From Acidimicrobiia bacterium (GTDB lineage: Bacteria; Actinomycetota; Acidimicrobiia; Acidimicrobiales; Poriferisodalaceae), in assembly GCA_022821985.1 (NCBI GenBank), contig JAJECP010000027.1, forward strand, positions 1 to 64,000: a stretch of DNA of 64,000 nt. Reading direction: 5' to 3'. This document shows, piece after piece, positions 8,856 through 20,200 of this stretch. Each line of letters begins with the position of its first letter. Position 1 is the stretch's first letter. The notes below the pieces were generated by a model. That model was not told the DNA's origin and ran no database searches. It was given only the letters and a program-made list of their open reading frames with translations. The translations under genes and the position numbers were made by a program.

Positions 8856-10112
8856 ATGGGGTTGCGTCCTGGGGATGTGAATTTGGCGAGTCAGGCCGAT
8901 ATGGCTCGCATCGGCGGTGCGCCGGTTGAGTACTTGGAGGTGCTGCGGCGCGAGGCGCCGGTGTGGTGGAACCCGCCGCCGCCGGTCGATCACATGCATA
9001 TTCCGTGCGTTGGCTTCTGGGTGTTGAGTCGTTATGGCGATGTGGATGCGGTGTCGAAGGATCCGGGCCGGTTCTCGGTGTGGGAGAACTCGGTGCTGTG
9101 GGTCGACGTCAAACAGGAGCCGATGGCGATCGGGGCGCAGCGGTCGGGCCTGTTGGGCATGGATCCGCCGCAGCACACTCAGTACCGACGGCTGCTGCAG
9201 CCGGGGCTGACGCCGCGGCGCATCGCCGCGCTCGAGCCGTTCATCGAAGCGGAAGCCGCGAAGGTGATCGACGAGCTGGCGGCGCGCGACCGCGCCGAGT
9301 TCGTGTTCGAGGTAGCCGCGGAGCTGCCGATGATCCTGCTGTGCCAGATGATGGGCGTGCCCCAGGAGCTGCGCCGGGAGTACCTGCGGATCGCCAACAA
9401 CGTCGCGAACGTCGAGTTCGCCGAGAATTTCGAGCACACGATGTTCGAGCTGTATCTCTTCTTGGACGATCTGGTGAAGCACCAGGGCGACCTCGACGAC
9501 GACACGATGCTGGCGCGCTACACCGGTGGCGAGGTGGACGGGCGCAGTCTCAGTGCCGATGAGATCACCCAGTTCTTTGTGACCCTGTCGATCGCTGGAC
9601 ATGAGACGACGCGCAACACCACAGCGCACTTCGTGCGGCTGATGGACGAGCACCCCGACCAGAAGGCGCTCCTGCTCGAAGATCTCGACGGACGGCTGCC
9701 GAACGCCATCGAAGAGGTGCTTCGCTTCTCGCCGCCGGTCATGCAGTTCTGCCGCACCGCAACCGAAGACGTCGACATCGGCGGCACCACGATTCCCAAA
9801 GGCGACAAGGTGTACCTGTCGTACATCTCGGCCAACCGCGACGAGGACGTGTTCGACGACCCGAACCGGTTCGACATAGAGCGCCCGAACGCTGCCGCGC
9901 ATCTCGCGTTCGGCACGGGGCCGCACTTCTGCTTGGGCGCGTCGGTGGCGCGAACCCAGCTGCGCTGCGTGCTCGCCGAGCTGTACCGGCGGCTGCCCGA
10001 CATTGCCTTGGCAGAGGCGCCCACCCCAATGGGCAGCGTGTGGTTCAACGCCATCACCGAGATGCCCGTGCTCACCTGCCCCCACGCAGCCGCGGCCGGC
10101 GCAGCGCAATGA
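8856..10112 (+). CDS. Cytochrome P450 (CYP125/CYP142-like)
   Basis: A 418-residue soluble P450. The I-helix motif is SIAGHETTRNTTAH (about 245-258), the K-helix E-x-x-R is EEVLR, and the haem-binding loop is FGTGPHFCLGASVARTQLR with Cys as the axial ligand. The N terminus contains the LLGMDPPQHTQYRRLLQPGLTP stretch typical of actinobacterial P450s acting on sterols, alkanes or fatty acyl chains. The nearest well-known relatives are the cholesterol and cholestenone oxidising CYP125/142 groups, but the substrate is not proven by sequence. An SDR gene follows after 88 bp on the same strand and may oxidise the alcohol product. Ferredoxin and reductase partners are not in the window. Confidence 0.9.
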   Translation: MGLRPGDVNLASQADMARIGGAPVEYLEVLRREAPVWWNPPPPVDHMHIPCVGFWVLSRYGDVDAVSKDPGRFSVWENSVLWVDVKQEPMAIGAQRSGLLGMDPPQHTQYRRLLQPGLTPRRIAALEPFIEAEAAKVIDELAARDRAEFVFEVAAELPMILLCQMMGVPQELRREYLRIANNVANVEFAENFEHTMFELYLFLDDLVKHQGDLDDDTMLARYTGGEVDGRSLSADEITQFFVTLSIAGHETTRNTTAHFVRLMDEHPDQKALLLEDLDGRLPNAIEEVLRFSPPVMQFCRTATEDVDIGGTTIPKGDKVYLSYISANRDEDVFDDPNRFDIERPNAAAHLAFGTGPHFCLGASVARTQLRCVLAELYRRLPDIALAEAPTPMGSVWFNAITEMPVLTCPHAAAAGAAQ

Positions 10113-10200
10113 CCAGGGCCGCCGGCCGACCCGACATCGCCCGAACTGCCGGGTCGGCCAACGAGGCCATCAGCAACACAGCGATGCACAGAGGAGACCG

Positions 10201-11112
10201 ATGAACGTGGACACAGTCAAGGGCCGCCTCGTGGTGGTGACCGGCGCGGGGAGCGGCATCGGCGCCGCGCTGGCGCTGGAGGCTGCCCGGCGAGGCGCGG
10301 CGGCCGTGGCCGTGCTCGATATAGACCTCACGACAGCCGAGCAGACAGCCGATGAGATTCGCTTCGCCGGTACCGGGGCTGAAGCGGTGACGGAGCGTTG
10401 CGATGTCACGGACGCACAAGCGCTCAGGCAGCTCGCCGAGGAACTCTGTGCCGAGCACGGCACGCCGGGCCTGGTGTGCGCCAACGCCGGAGTCACGGCT
10501 GCGGGTGGACCGCTGCTCGATGCCGACCTCGGCGATGCGCGCTGGGTGCTCGAGGTCAACTTCTTCGGAATGCTGGCCACGCTGCAGGCCTTCGGGCGCC
10601 CGATGGCGACGTCGGGCGAGCCGGGCCGGCTGCTGGTGACCGGCTCAGAGCATTCACTGGGCCTGCCCCATGCAGGCGCAGGCGCGTACACCGCGTCCAA
10701 GCACGCCGTACTCGGCGTGTGCGAGGCGCTGCGGGCCGAACTGCCGCCGCATCTGGACGTCAGCGTGCTGTGCCCCGGGCTCACTGCCAGCCGCATCTGG
10801 GCGTCGGGCAGCAGGCGGCCCGCGCAGTTCGGCGGGCCGGCAGAGTCGCAGCCGCTGGCACAGCAGGTGATCGAACGCGGCATGAACGCCGAGGTAGTGG
10901 CCGCCCGAGCGTTCGACGGCATCGAAGCCGGCCATTTCCTGATCCCCACCCACTACAACGCCCGCAGCTACGCCGACGCCCGAGCCGCAGAGGTCGGCGA
11001 AGCCTTCGACCGGCTCGGCGAGATCGACACGCAGAGCTGGGACGTGACCGAAGTGGCCACGGCCATCTTCACCGAACTGGCCGAAGCCGAAGCCGAGACG
11101 GAGAGCAGCTGA
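10201..11112 (+). CDS. Short-chain dehydrogenase/reductase (SDR)
   Basis: A classical SDR of 303 residues from ATG 10201, preceded by GAGGAG-like bases. It has the NAD(P) motif TGAGSGIGAAL near residues 14-24, acidic LDID at the end of strand 2 (suggesting NAD preference), CANAGV, the catalytic Ser in VTGSEHSLG and YTASK as the Tyr-x-x-x-Lys pair. The C terminus is longer than the 250-residue core. It probably forms a two-gene unit with the P450 and would act on a hydroxylated product; the actual substrate is unknown. Confidence 0.85.
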   Translation: MNVDTVKGRLVVVTGAGSGIGAALALEAARRGAAAVAVLDIDLTTAEQTADEIRFAGTGAEAVTERCDVTDAQALRQLAEELCAEHGTPGLVCANAGVTAAGGPLLDADLGDARWVLEVNFFGMLATLQAFGRPMATSGEPGRLLVTGSEHSLGLPHAGAGAYTASKHAVLGVCEALRAELPPHLDVSVLCPGLTASRIWASGSRRPAQFGGPAESQPLAQQVIERGMNAEVVAARAFDGIEAGHFLIPTHYNARSYADARAAEVGEAFDRLGEIDTQSWDVTEVATAIFTELAEAEAETESS

Positions 11113-11169
11113 CGCAGTACGGCAGCTTCGAGGATCAGCCGTGTTCTCTCGAGACGGGGCGCAGCCTGC

Positions 11170-12477
11170 TCAGGATTTCCAGAGGCGCGAGATCGGCAGT
11201 GCCACGAGGCGGTCGCCGAGCCTCAGCGCCTGCTCGCCGACGTAGAGCACGATGCCCAGCTCGAAGCGGTCGCCAACAGTGTCGCGGAACCATCCCAGCG
11301 TCTCGGCCTTGCGGCTGTGCGCCCGCATCCCGGCCGTGATCTCGATGCCGATGAGTCTGCCGTTGGCGCGTCGCACAATCAGGTCGACCTCGCGCTGGCG
11401 CCGGTCGCGAAAGTGGTGCAGCGTCGCGCCCGTCGCCGCGAACGACAGCTGCTTGCGCACTTCGTTGGCCACGAGCGTCTCATGCAGCGGGCCGCGCAGC
11501 GGCTCAGTCGGCGCCATCAGCGACTCCGCGGTGATGCCGAGCAGCGCTGCGGCCATCGCCGAGTCGGCCATGTGCAGCTTGGGCCGCCGTTTGACGCGGG
11601 TGGCGGCGCTGGTCGCCCATGCTGGCAGCAGTACCGTCAGATACACCATCTCCAGGTGAGCGATGTAGTCGGCCGTCGTCTGCGAGCTGCCGAAGGACGT
11701 GTCGCGGTGCACGTCGGAGACCACGAACTCCCCGGAGGTGCGCGCCGCCAGCGCCTCGGCTATGCGCGGCAGCTCGTGAGCGCGGCGCGCTCCTGAGAAC
11801 TCCTGCACGTCGCGCGCCACGATCGTCGTGAGCAGCGATCGCAAGAAGACCATCCGCTCCGGTTCGCTCATCGGCTGCGCCTCCGGATAGCCGCCCCGGC
11901 AGATGCGCTCTGCATACTCGCGACGAGCGGCAGGCGAACCGCCGGCCGCCAGCTGCTGATCGGTCCAAGCGTCGGCATCGACCCGCGGCACCGAGCCGCC
12001 GACGAGCGACGCCAGCAGTCCGGGCGTCTCGCTGCGGTCTGCCTCGGCCTCCGAGAAGGGGGCCAGCTCCACGATGCCCATCCGGCCCGCCAACGACTCG
12101 CTCAGACGGGGAACCGTCAGCAGATTGGTCGACCCGGTCAGCAGGAACGAACCCGGAGCACGGTCGGCGTCCACGACCAGCTTGACGGCCCGCAGCAGAT
12201 CGTCGCCGCCGCGCTGCACCTCGTCGATGACAACGGGCCGCGGGCGGTCACGGACCAGACCGACCGGATCGTCGAGCGCAGCTCGGTACACGTCGGGATC
12301 GTCAAGACTCAGAAAGGTCCCACCGTCGGCGACTCGGCGAGCGAGGGTCGTCTTGCCCGACTGGCGGGGGCCGAGCAGCGCGATGGCCCGGAACGTGCCC
12401 ATGCGCGACCGCAGCACCGGCTCGATGCGCCTCGGCACGAAATCGCCATGAAACCGCAAGAGATCAGGCTCGGACAC
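11170..12477 (-). CDS. ATP-binding protein: AAA_14 domain plus DUF4143
   Basis: A 435-residue protein. It has N-terminal Walker A LLGPRQSGKTTLARRV (about 34-49), Walker B RPVVIDEVQRG (about 80-90), sensor FLLTGSTNLLTVPRLSESLAGR, and the C-terminal DUF4143 region with TTIVARDVQEFSGARR, YIAHLEMVYLTVLLPAW and the nuclease-like-fold end RDRRQREVDLIVRRANGRLIGIEI. This family is widespread and poorly characterised; its roles are unknown, and the C-terminal D...E-x-K-like layout resembles restriction-like folds without a clear catalytic Lys here. A close paralogue lies at 34.1-35.4 kb and a fragment of a relative at 3.4-3.9 kb. Short repeats lie upstream at 12556-12612. Confidence 0.85.
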   Translation of the reverse strand: MSEPDLLRFHGDFVPRRIEPVLRSRMGTFRAIALLGPRQSGKTTLARRVADGGTFLSLDDPDVYRAALDDPVGLVRDRPRPVVIDEVQRGGDDLLRAVKLVVDADRAPGSFLLTGSTNLLTVPRLSESLAGRMGIVELAPFSEAEADRSETPGLLASLVGGSVPRVDADAWTDQQLAAGGSPAARREYAERICRGGYPEAQPMSEPERMVFLRSLLTTIVARDVQEFSGARRAHELPRIAEALAARTSGEFVVSDVHRDTSFGSSQTTADYIAHLEMVYLTVLLPAWATSAATRVKRRPKLHMADSAMAAALLGITAESLMAPTEPLRGPLHETLVANEVRKQLSFAATGATLHHFRDRRQREVDLIVRRANGRLIGIEITAGMRAHSRKAETLGWFRDTVGDRFELGIVLYVGEQALRLGDRLVALPISRLWKS

Positions 12478-12790
12478 GCCGCCTCCTCATGGCAACCCAC
12501 GAACAGCGATGCCCACGGCGACCGGTGCCACAAGCGCAGCACCGTCCGCTCGACGGGCAAGACGCCGCAATTCTAGTAGGCAAAACGCCGGGCACCTACC
12601 GGCAAAAACGCCCACACGAGAAGGTTCCGACCAGCGGGCACCGCGTCAGCCGTTGCCCCGTGCACGAACGCCGCAGTGCAGCCGAGGTGCAATCCTGCGA
12701 TCCTCAGCCGCGCTGCGGCGCTGCGAGAACTGCGCCTGTCAGCAGCTCGCTGGACCCGCGTCCAGGCGCGGCGTTCGTGTACTCCGGGCG
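12478..12790. other. Intergenic gap with repeat array and a 30-bp piece of a solute-binding protein gene
   Basis: This gap between two minus-strand genes holds no intact gene. Besides the repeat array it contains, at 12738-12767, 30 bases identical to positions 35788-35817 inside the solute-binding lipoprotein gene. In the + frame they read APVSSSLDPRPG before a stop at 12792-12794. This looks like the remnant of a copy of that gene, cut off next to the DUF308 gene. Confidence 0.5.
12556..12612. repeat. Three-unit GGCAAAACGCC repeat array upstream of the DUF4143 ATPase
   Basis: GGCAAGACGCC (12556-12566), GGCAAAACGCC (12579-12589) and GGCAAAAACGCC (12601-12612) start 23 and 22 bp apart, about two helical turns. 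The latter two are preceded by TA-containing triplets. The array lies 80-135 bp before the ATPase start. A similar 23-bp array precedes the paralogue at 35.4 kb, so I read both as operator-like elements for these genes. Confidence 0.5.
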
Positions 12791-13375
12791 CTAGCCGGTG
12801 CGCAGCGCTTTGCGCATGCGAAGCGCCACGGGCAGCCGCGATGCGCCGACGGCGATCATCAACAGGCCGCCCCATACGGCCAGCGCCAGCGCCGATCCGA
12901 CCGGCACGACCAGCACCACAAAGCCCGAGAGCGCGGTGATGAGACCTCCCGCGGTCCGCCAGCCGCGATGGGGCGCACCGCGGTCTCGCACCGTCTCGAT
13001 CAGCTCCATCACGCCGGCGAGGAACCACGACACGCCCAAGAACAACGCCATCAATGCCAGCGTGCGGCCGGGCACACGCAACGTCGCCAGCCCGAACACC
13101 ATGACCGCCACGCCGGCGATGATCCCGAAGATCGTGTGACCGGCGCCCTCGCTCGCGACCGCACGCGACACCACCAGTCCGAGCCCCCATGCGATCAGCT
13201 GGATGCCGATCACCACCGCTATCACCAGCAGCGTCCTGCCCGGCCACACCAGCATGAGCACACCCAAGCCGATCGAGCCCAAGCTGGTCACCACCCCGAG
13301 CCGCCAAGCCATGCTGGCCAGCCGAGCCTCCTCGTCGGATGCGGCCGCTGCGGCGTTGGAAGAACCCTTGGCCAT
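12791..13375 (-). CDS. DUF308 (HdeD-like) membrane protein
   Basis: A 194-residue protein with six predicted membrane segments in three pairs (for example SLGSIGLGVLMLVWPG, LLVIAVVIGIQLIAWGLGLV, GIIAGVAVMVFGLATL, LALMALFLGVSWFLAGVMEL). The recurring G-x-x-x-L-x-x-P-G pattern is typical of the HdeD/DUF308 family, named for an E. coli acid-resistance membrane protein. The N terminus is soluble and Ala/Ser-rich. Function is unknown here. It sits between the ATPase and the DDN-type oxidoreductase genes, all on the minus strand but separated by more than 200 bp, so they are probably not one operon. Confidence 0.75.
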   Translation of the reverse strand: MAKGSSNAAAAASDEEARLASMAWRLGVVTSLGSIGLGVLMLVWPGRTLLVIAVVIGIQLIAWGLGLVVSRAVASEGAGHTIFGIIAGVAVMVFGLATLRVPGRTLALMALFLGVSWFLAGVMELIETVRDRGAPHRGWRTAGGLITALSGFVVLVVPVGSALALAVWGGLLMIAVGASRLPVALRMRKALRTG

Positions 13376-13602
13376 CGATTACCCCTGTCATCTATTGTGC
13401 GAACCCGAGGCCGCACGGCGGCGATTGCGACGCAGCGGACTCATCCCGAGAATACTCCCGACAGAGGCTGCTTGAGGCGTCAATCGTTGTCGGGAACCAC
13501 GCTGACATTCATAATCTGCGCCGGGACCCTGCTCCGTGTGCCGATCGTGAATCCCGGCGCCGTTGTGGCTGCCGCGCAGGTCAAGCCGAGCCGTTGCCGT
13601 GC

Positions 13603-14040
13603 TCAGCCGCTGGGGCGCAGGGCGACGAGAGGGATTTCCCGGTCTACCGACGCTTGGTAGTCGCCGAAGCGGGGCATCGCCTCGCACATCGCCGCGAACG
13701 CTGCATCCCGTTCCCCGTCTTCGAGCACCACAGCCGTAGCGGCCAGCACCTCGGTGCCGACTTCGACAGTGACCTGTGGATTGGCGACGATGTTGTGGTA
13801 CCAAGCGGGATGGCTCGGATGGCCGCCCGCCGACGCCATCACGACGTAGTCGTCGCCGTGGCGATGGTAGGTGAGCGGGCTGGTGAGCTGACGCCCGCTG
13901 CGGGCGCCGGTCATGGTCAGCAGCAGCATCGGGTTGCCCTCGAACATGCCGCCGCAGCGGCCCTCGTTCTCTCGGAACTCGGCAATGATCTGCTCATTGA
14001 ACGACAGCACCTGGCTGTCCTGCATCCCCTTCATCGCCAT
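13603..14040 (-). CDS. Deazaflavin (F420)-dependent oxidoreductase, DDN/nitroreductase family
   Basis: A 145-residue protein with the split-barrel pattern of the mycobacterial DDN family: MLLLTMTGARSGRQLTSPLTY, then YVVMASAGGHPSHPAWYHNI and VANPQVTVEVGTEV. These are the usual F420 phosphate- and deazaflavin-contacting segments. Family members reduce diverse compounds using F420H2 and are typical of actinobacteria, which supports the taxonomic guess. A fragment of a second copy with near-identical GGHPSHPAWYHNI lies at 34.0-34.1 kb. Confidence 0.85.
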   Translation of the reverse strand: MAMKGMQDSQVLSFNEQIIAEFRENEGRCGGMFEGNPMLLLTMTGARSGRQLTSPLTYHRHGDDYVVMASAGGHPSHPAWYHNIVANPQVTVEVGTEVLAATAVVLEDGERDAAFAAMCEAMPRFGDYQASVDREIPLVALRPSG

Positions 14041-14228
14041 GACACCCGCCTCCGCTCGATTCGACCGACAGCCGAACCCTATGGCATCGCAGCGGCGACC
14101 GGACCGGTCGCAACCGTCGCGGGGCCGCGTCCTGCGGCCTGCTCAGTCCAACTCGACGCCTGGCGCGCTGTCGTGGGCGCGGGACAGGTCGCAGACCAGT
14201 CGCCGCACGCCGAGACTGCCGATAACAC

Positions 14229-17200
14229 CTAGTCGGTGATGGTGATGGTGATGGTGTCGGTGGGCATGTCGCCCAGGGTGTAGCCCGGTCCGTTGAGCAG
14301 GTAGATGACGATGGTCTCGTCGCCCTCGCGGACACCGTCTTGGATGAACTGCACCGACAGCTTGGCCCAGCGGCGGAAGTTGCCGGCATCCGCGATGAAG
14401 GTGCCGTGGTACACGCCGTCGCCGTCGGGATCCCGCAGCTGCCGATACAGCCTGTAGTCCTCATTGAGCGTGGCAGTCGACGCGTTGGTGTCTATCGCGA
14501 AATGGATCGTGACGTCGCTGGACGGCCACGGGTCCAGGTACACGGTCGGGTAGATGCCGGGCCGGTGCTCCGGCACGCGAATCGCCGAGCTGTTGAACCG
14601 CACGCGAGGCGTCGTCGGGGTCGCGTCGTCGTCGAGGATCGTCAGCGTGTAGGAGCTCTGCCCGCCCAGCACGTACCCGGCACTGCCGCCCGGGGCGCTC
14701 AGCGTCAGCACCACCGTCTCGTCGCCCTCGTTCGCGGTGTCGTGGGTGATGGGAATGTCGATGGCGGCGGTGGTGGCGTTCGCGGCGACGGTGACGGTGC
14801 CGCTGGGGGCGGTGTAGTCGGCGCCTCGGGTCGCGCTGCCGCCGACGGTGTAGCGCACGGTGATGGGCGCCGTGGGCGCAGGCTGCACGGTGAGGGTCAC
14901 CCGGTGGGTGCCGGTGCTCTCGCTTGCTTGCTCGGCGGCGGTGGCGAACGCGGCTGCGGGCGACACGTCCTGGTCTGTGATCGTCAGCGTGTGGGTGCTG
15001 CGCGAGCCGACCTGGTAGCCGGCGCCGCCGGTGAGTGTCAGGATCACCGTCTCGTCGGGCTCCTGGCCGGTGTCGTCGATGACTGTCACGGGGATGTCGA
15101 CGAACGCCGCGCCGGCGGCTGCGCTCGCCGAGCCCGCCGCTGTGTAGTCGGTGCCTCGGGTCGCGCTGCCGCCGAGCGTGTACCTCACGGTGATGCCACG
15201 GTGCGGCGCCGGGCTGAGGTTCACCCGCACTTGGCGGATGCCTGAGCTCTCGTCGGCGCTGGCCGAGGCCGTCGCGAATTGCGCGGTCGGCACGTCGTCG
15301 TCGCGCACCGTCACCGTCGCTGCGGACGGCGTTCCGACGGTGTAGCCGCTGCCGGCGGTCAGCATCACCGTGACCGAGCCGTCGGCCTCATCTGTGCTGT
15401 CTGCCACAGTGGGAATGGCGATGGTGGCGCTGGCGCCGCTGAGAGTGCGCGACTTGTTCGAGCCGAGCCGGCCCGAGCTCACGAACTGGCCGTTCTGGGT
15501 GACGGTGTAGCGAACCGAGATCGTGCCCGTCGGCGCCGGATTGGCCGACACGGTGAACACAGCGTTGCCGCCCTCGTCCACAGCGGCGCCGGCGGCGACG
15601 GTCACCTGCGGCACCCCGACCGTGTCGTTGTCGGTGATGGTCAGCGTGTGCGACCGGTTGACGTTGCCGAGGTCGTAGCCCGCGCCGCCGTTCAGCGTCA
15701 GGGTGACCGTCTCGGCGCTCTCGGCACTGCTGTCGTCGGTGATCGCCACGGGAATGGTCGCCGTGCCCGACGTGCCCACCACGACGGTGCCCGTGTTCGA
15801 CGTGACACCGCTGATCGTGTAGTCGCTGCCGCGCACCGCAGTGCCGGACAGCGTGTAGGACACGGTGGTGCTCTGCGCTGGGGCGGGAACCAGCCGCACG
15901 GTGACGTTGCGGGTGCCGGCCGACTCCGACGCAGTCGACGACGCCGCGGCGAACTGCGCTGCGGGCACGTCGTCGTCGCGCACCGTCACCGTCGCTGCGG
16001 ACGGCGACCCGACGGTGTAGCCGCCGGCTGTCTCGAGCGTGACGGTGACCGACCCGTCGGCCTCGTCCGTGCTGTCGTTCTGCGTGGGGATGCTGATGGC
16101 GGCGCTGGCGCCGCTGAGGGTCTGCGTCTTGCCCGACCCGAGCCGCCCCGAGGCCACGAACTGGCCGTTCTGGGCGACCGTGTAGCGCACGGTGACCGTC
16201 CCTGTCGCCGCCGGGCTGGCCCACACGGTGAACGTCGCTGCTGTGCCCTCGTCCACCGCGGAGCCCGCTGCGACTCTCAGCTGAGGCACGACCGGGGCGT
16301 CGTTGGCGGCGATGGTGAGCGTGTGCGACGGGCTGTCGGCGCCCACCGTGTAGCCGGCGCCGCCGCTCAAGGTCAGCACCACCGTCTCGGCGCCCTCTGC
16401 GGCGGCGTCGTCGACGATCGCCACGGGAATGGTCGCCGTGCCCGACGTGCCCACCGTCACGGTGCCCGTATTGGACGTGACACCGCTGATCGTGTAGTCG
16501 CTGCCGCGTGCTGCGGTGCCCGACAGCGCATAGGACACCGTGGTGGCCTGCGCCGGGGCGGGAACCAGCCGCACCTCGACATTGCGGGTGCCCGCCGACT
16601 CCGCCGCAGCCGACGCCGCGACCGCGAAGTCGGCCACCGGCGTGGCTGCCGTGCCGCTGTCGGTGATCGTCAGCGTGTGGGTTCGCCCCGCGCTGGGGTC
16701 CAAGAAGTAGTAGCGGCCGATGTTCAGCCTCAAGGTGACGGTCTCGGGGCCCTCGGCGATGTTGTCGTCGACGATCCCCACCGGGATGTCGGCGTACGTC
16801 GCGCCGGCCCGCACGAAGATGGAGACGCCCGGGGCGGTGGTGAAGTCGACGCCTCTCGTCGCGCTTCCCGGTTCCCTCGAGGACAGCACCGAGTAGTTGA
16901 GGAAGTGGTCGCGGTACGGCGCGGTGCTGAACAGCACCCGCACGTGATGCGTGCCCGACCCCTCGCCCGCGGCGGACGCGGCCGCCGCGAACCGGGCGAC
17001 CGACCGGTCCTCGTCAAACACCGCCACCGTCGCCGACGCCGGCGACCCCACCGTGTAGCCGCTGCCGGCCTCGAGCGTGACCGTCACCGACCCGCTCGCC
17101 TCATCGACGCTGTCGTTCACAATGGGAACGCGGATGGCCGCCCCGGTGCCCGTGAGAGTCTGAGTCTTGCCTGACCCGAGCTGCCCCGACGCCACATACT

Positions 17201-20200
17201 CGCCGTTCTGGGCGACCGTGTAACGCACCGGCACTCCGGCCACGGGCAGGCTCGCCGACAGCTTGAACACAGCGTCGGCGCCCCCCTCGAACACCCGGGA
17301 ACCCGCAGTCACGGTCACCACCGGCAGCGCCGCCGGCGGCCCGGCCGGGCCGTCCGCGACGGTCACCGTGTGAGCGCTCGGCGACCCGACCCGGTAGCCG
17401 GCGCCGCCGGTCAGCGTCAGCACCACCGTCTCGTCGGGCTCCGCAGCGGAGTCGCCGATGATCGTGACAGGGATGTCCACGAACGCCGCGCCGGCCGGCA
17501 CGCTCACCGTGCCCGGAGTCGCGAAATCGGCGCCGCGCGTCGCGGTGCCGCCCACCGTGTAGCTCACCGTGGTGCCCCGATGAGGCGCCGGGCTGAGATT
17601 CACTCGCACCAGATGCGTGCCCGAGCTCTCGTCCGCGTCGGACACGGCCGCCGCGAACCGGGCCGCGGGCACGTCGTTGTCGCGCACCGTCACCGTCGCC
17701 GACGCCGGCTGCCCGACGGTGTAGCCCAGATTGAAGCCGCCGGTCACCGTCACCGTCACCGACCCGTCGGCCTCGTCTGTGCTGTCGTTCACAGTGGGGA
17801 TGGCGATTGTGGCGCTGGCGCCGCTGAGGCTGCGCTGCTTGCCCGAGCCGAGCCGGCCCGAGCTCACGAACTGGCCGTTCTGGGCGACGGTGTAGCGCAC
17901 CGTGATCGCACCCGCGGGCACCGGGCTCGCCGCGATGGTGAACACAGCGTTGCCGCCCTCGTTCACCGCGGGCCCCGCGGTGACGCTCACCCGCGGCATG
18001 CCGGTCGTGTCGTTGTCGGTGATGGTCAGCGTGTGCGTCGGCGCGGTAGTGCCGACGGTGTAGCCGCTGCCGCTGCCGCTGATCGTCAAGACGACCGTCT
18101 CGGCGCTCTCAGGCGTGCTGTCGTCGGTGATCGCCACCGGGATCGTCGCCATGCCCGACGTGCCCACGGTCACTGTGCCCGAGTTCGACGTGACGCCGCT
18201 GATCGTGTAGTCGCTGCCGCGGGCTGCGGTGCCCGACAGGGTGTAGGCAACCGTGACGCTCTGGGAGGGGGCGGGAACCAGCCTCACCGCGACGCTCCGA
18301 GTGCCGGCCGACTCGGCCGCGGCAGACGACGCCGACACGAAGTCCGCCACCGGCACCACCGCTGTGCCGGCGATCTTGAACACCGGCGACATGCCGTACA
18401 GCGGGCGCTGCTGGGTATTGGCGCTGTGCCCCTCATGCATGAACGCCCATGTCGTGTCGTGGCTCGCGGCGCGTGACACGTTGCCGCTGTTGCCCAGCGG
18501 ATAGTCGTACGCCTCGCAGGCGTTTCCGGTGCCGGTCCACGCCTGATGGGCCTGGCCTGCTGTCACCCCGCTCGCGATGTTGCGGCTGCCGGTCTCGCTG
18601 CGCGGATCGTCGATGTCCCAGCCGGTGGTGACCCCGTTGCCCGACTTCAGCGCCTGATCGCAGAGGTCCGCGTAGTTGTTGGCCAGGATCGCGCCGTTGA
18701 GCCAGTAGACCGGCGTGCCCTTCGCGTTGCCCGCGTTGGGCACAGTCGACCCGTCGGCCCACACGTCGCCGGCGCCGCTGAAATGGCCGGTATGGCCCGA
18801 CGCCATGCCGTTGTGCACCCGGGCGGTGGTGCCCGTGGAGCCCGAGCCGCTGCGGGTCGAGGCGAACGCCTTGAAGAACCCCGCATAGGGGACCGCGTCG
18901 CTGTGGCCTGCCAACGCCAGCACATTGCGCACGAAGAAGTCGTAATCGGCTATGTCCGCCGACGTCGCGTCGCGAGTCGTCGAGGTGCGGAACAGCAGCC
19001 GGAAGTCGTCGCCCGCGCCCAGCCCCGACGGCGCCAGCCCCCACGACGACGGCACCACGATGTCGCCGGTCTCGTCGTCGACGACCATGAACTTGAACGG
19101 TCCGCCCGTCACCGTCCCCAGCGTCGCGCCGCCCCCGGCGGTGGCCTGATGAGCGGAGTTCCGGTTGATCGTCACAAGCGGCTGGGTGCGCACGCCGTTG
19201 TCCACCGGCACGAACCTCAGCACCGCGCTCGAGGCGCCCGCCGAGAACTGCACCGCCGGATGCTGCGCGCTGTACGGGTTGGAAGCGAGCAGCGTCACCC
19301 CGTTCTGCGTCGCTGGATGCAGCCCGAAGCTGTAGTCGGAGCCGACCGTCGCGCCCTGCACATGCAACGGCACCGTGACCGTCTCAGAACCGGTCAGCGC
19401 CCGGCCCAGCGTGACCGTGAGGTCCTTGCGGCCCGCCGCGCCGCCGGCACCCTCCGTCACGTCGCCGACCGGCGCCGACAGCGTCACTGTGACCGGCGTC
19501 GCCGCGGCTGTGTCGTCATCGGTGACCGTGATGGTCTCCGATGCGACCGTGACACCGCTGAGCACGCCCGCCACCGTGACGGTCTCATCGGTCTCCTGAG
19601 TGCCGTTGTCAGTCGGGGTCAACACGAACGTGTTCGTGCCGGTCTGCGCGCCCGCAGCGATGGCGATGTTGAACGTCGACGGGTTCGCGGTGAAGCCGAC
19701 CACGTTCGCGCCGCCCGAGCCGGTCACGGTGACCGCCACGGTCTTGGCATCAGCGAACCGGGTGACGCCCTGAACGGTGGCGGTGACCGTGATCGTGGTC
19801 GCGCCGTCGCCCTCGCCGACGCTGTCGTCGTCGACCGACAGCACAACGTTCGTGGGGGCAGCGTCGTTGTCGGCGACCGTGATCGTCGTCTTGGCGGTGG
19901 TGCCGGGGTCGTAGCCGGCGCCATCGGTGATCGTCAGCACGATCGTCTCAGACCCCTCGGCCAGCACGTCATCCACGACTGTCACCGTGATGCTGGCCGA
20001 GCTGGCGCCCTGAGCGAAGCTCACGGTGCCCGACGTTCCCGACGGTGTGCTGCGGTCGGCCGCGGTGGCGGTGCCGCTCACCGAATACGACACAGACAGG
20101 CCGCCCGAGGGCGCCGCGGCCGACAGACTGACCGGCACCGTCACGGTGCGGCTGCCGGCAGCCTCGGTCGCCTGATATGTCGCCGCCCCGAACGACGCCG

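Noticed and set aside
13457-13494. Hairpin CCCGACA...TGTCGGG between the DUF308 and DDN genes
   Set aside because: The 7-bp stem has a loop of about 24 nt and no U-run, so it is too weak to call a terminator.
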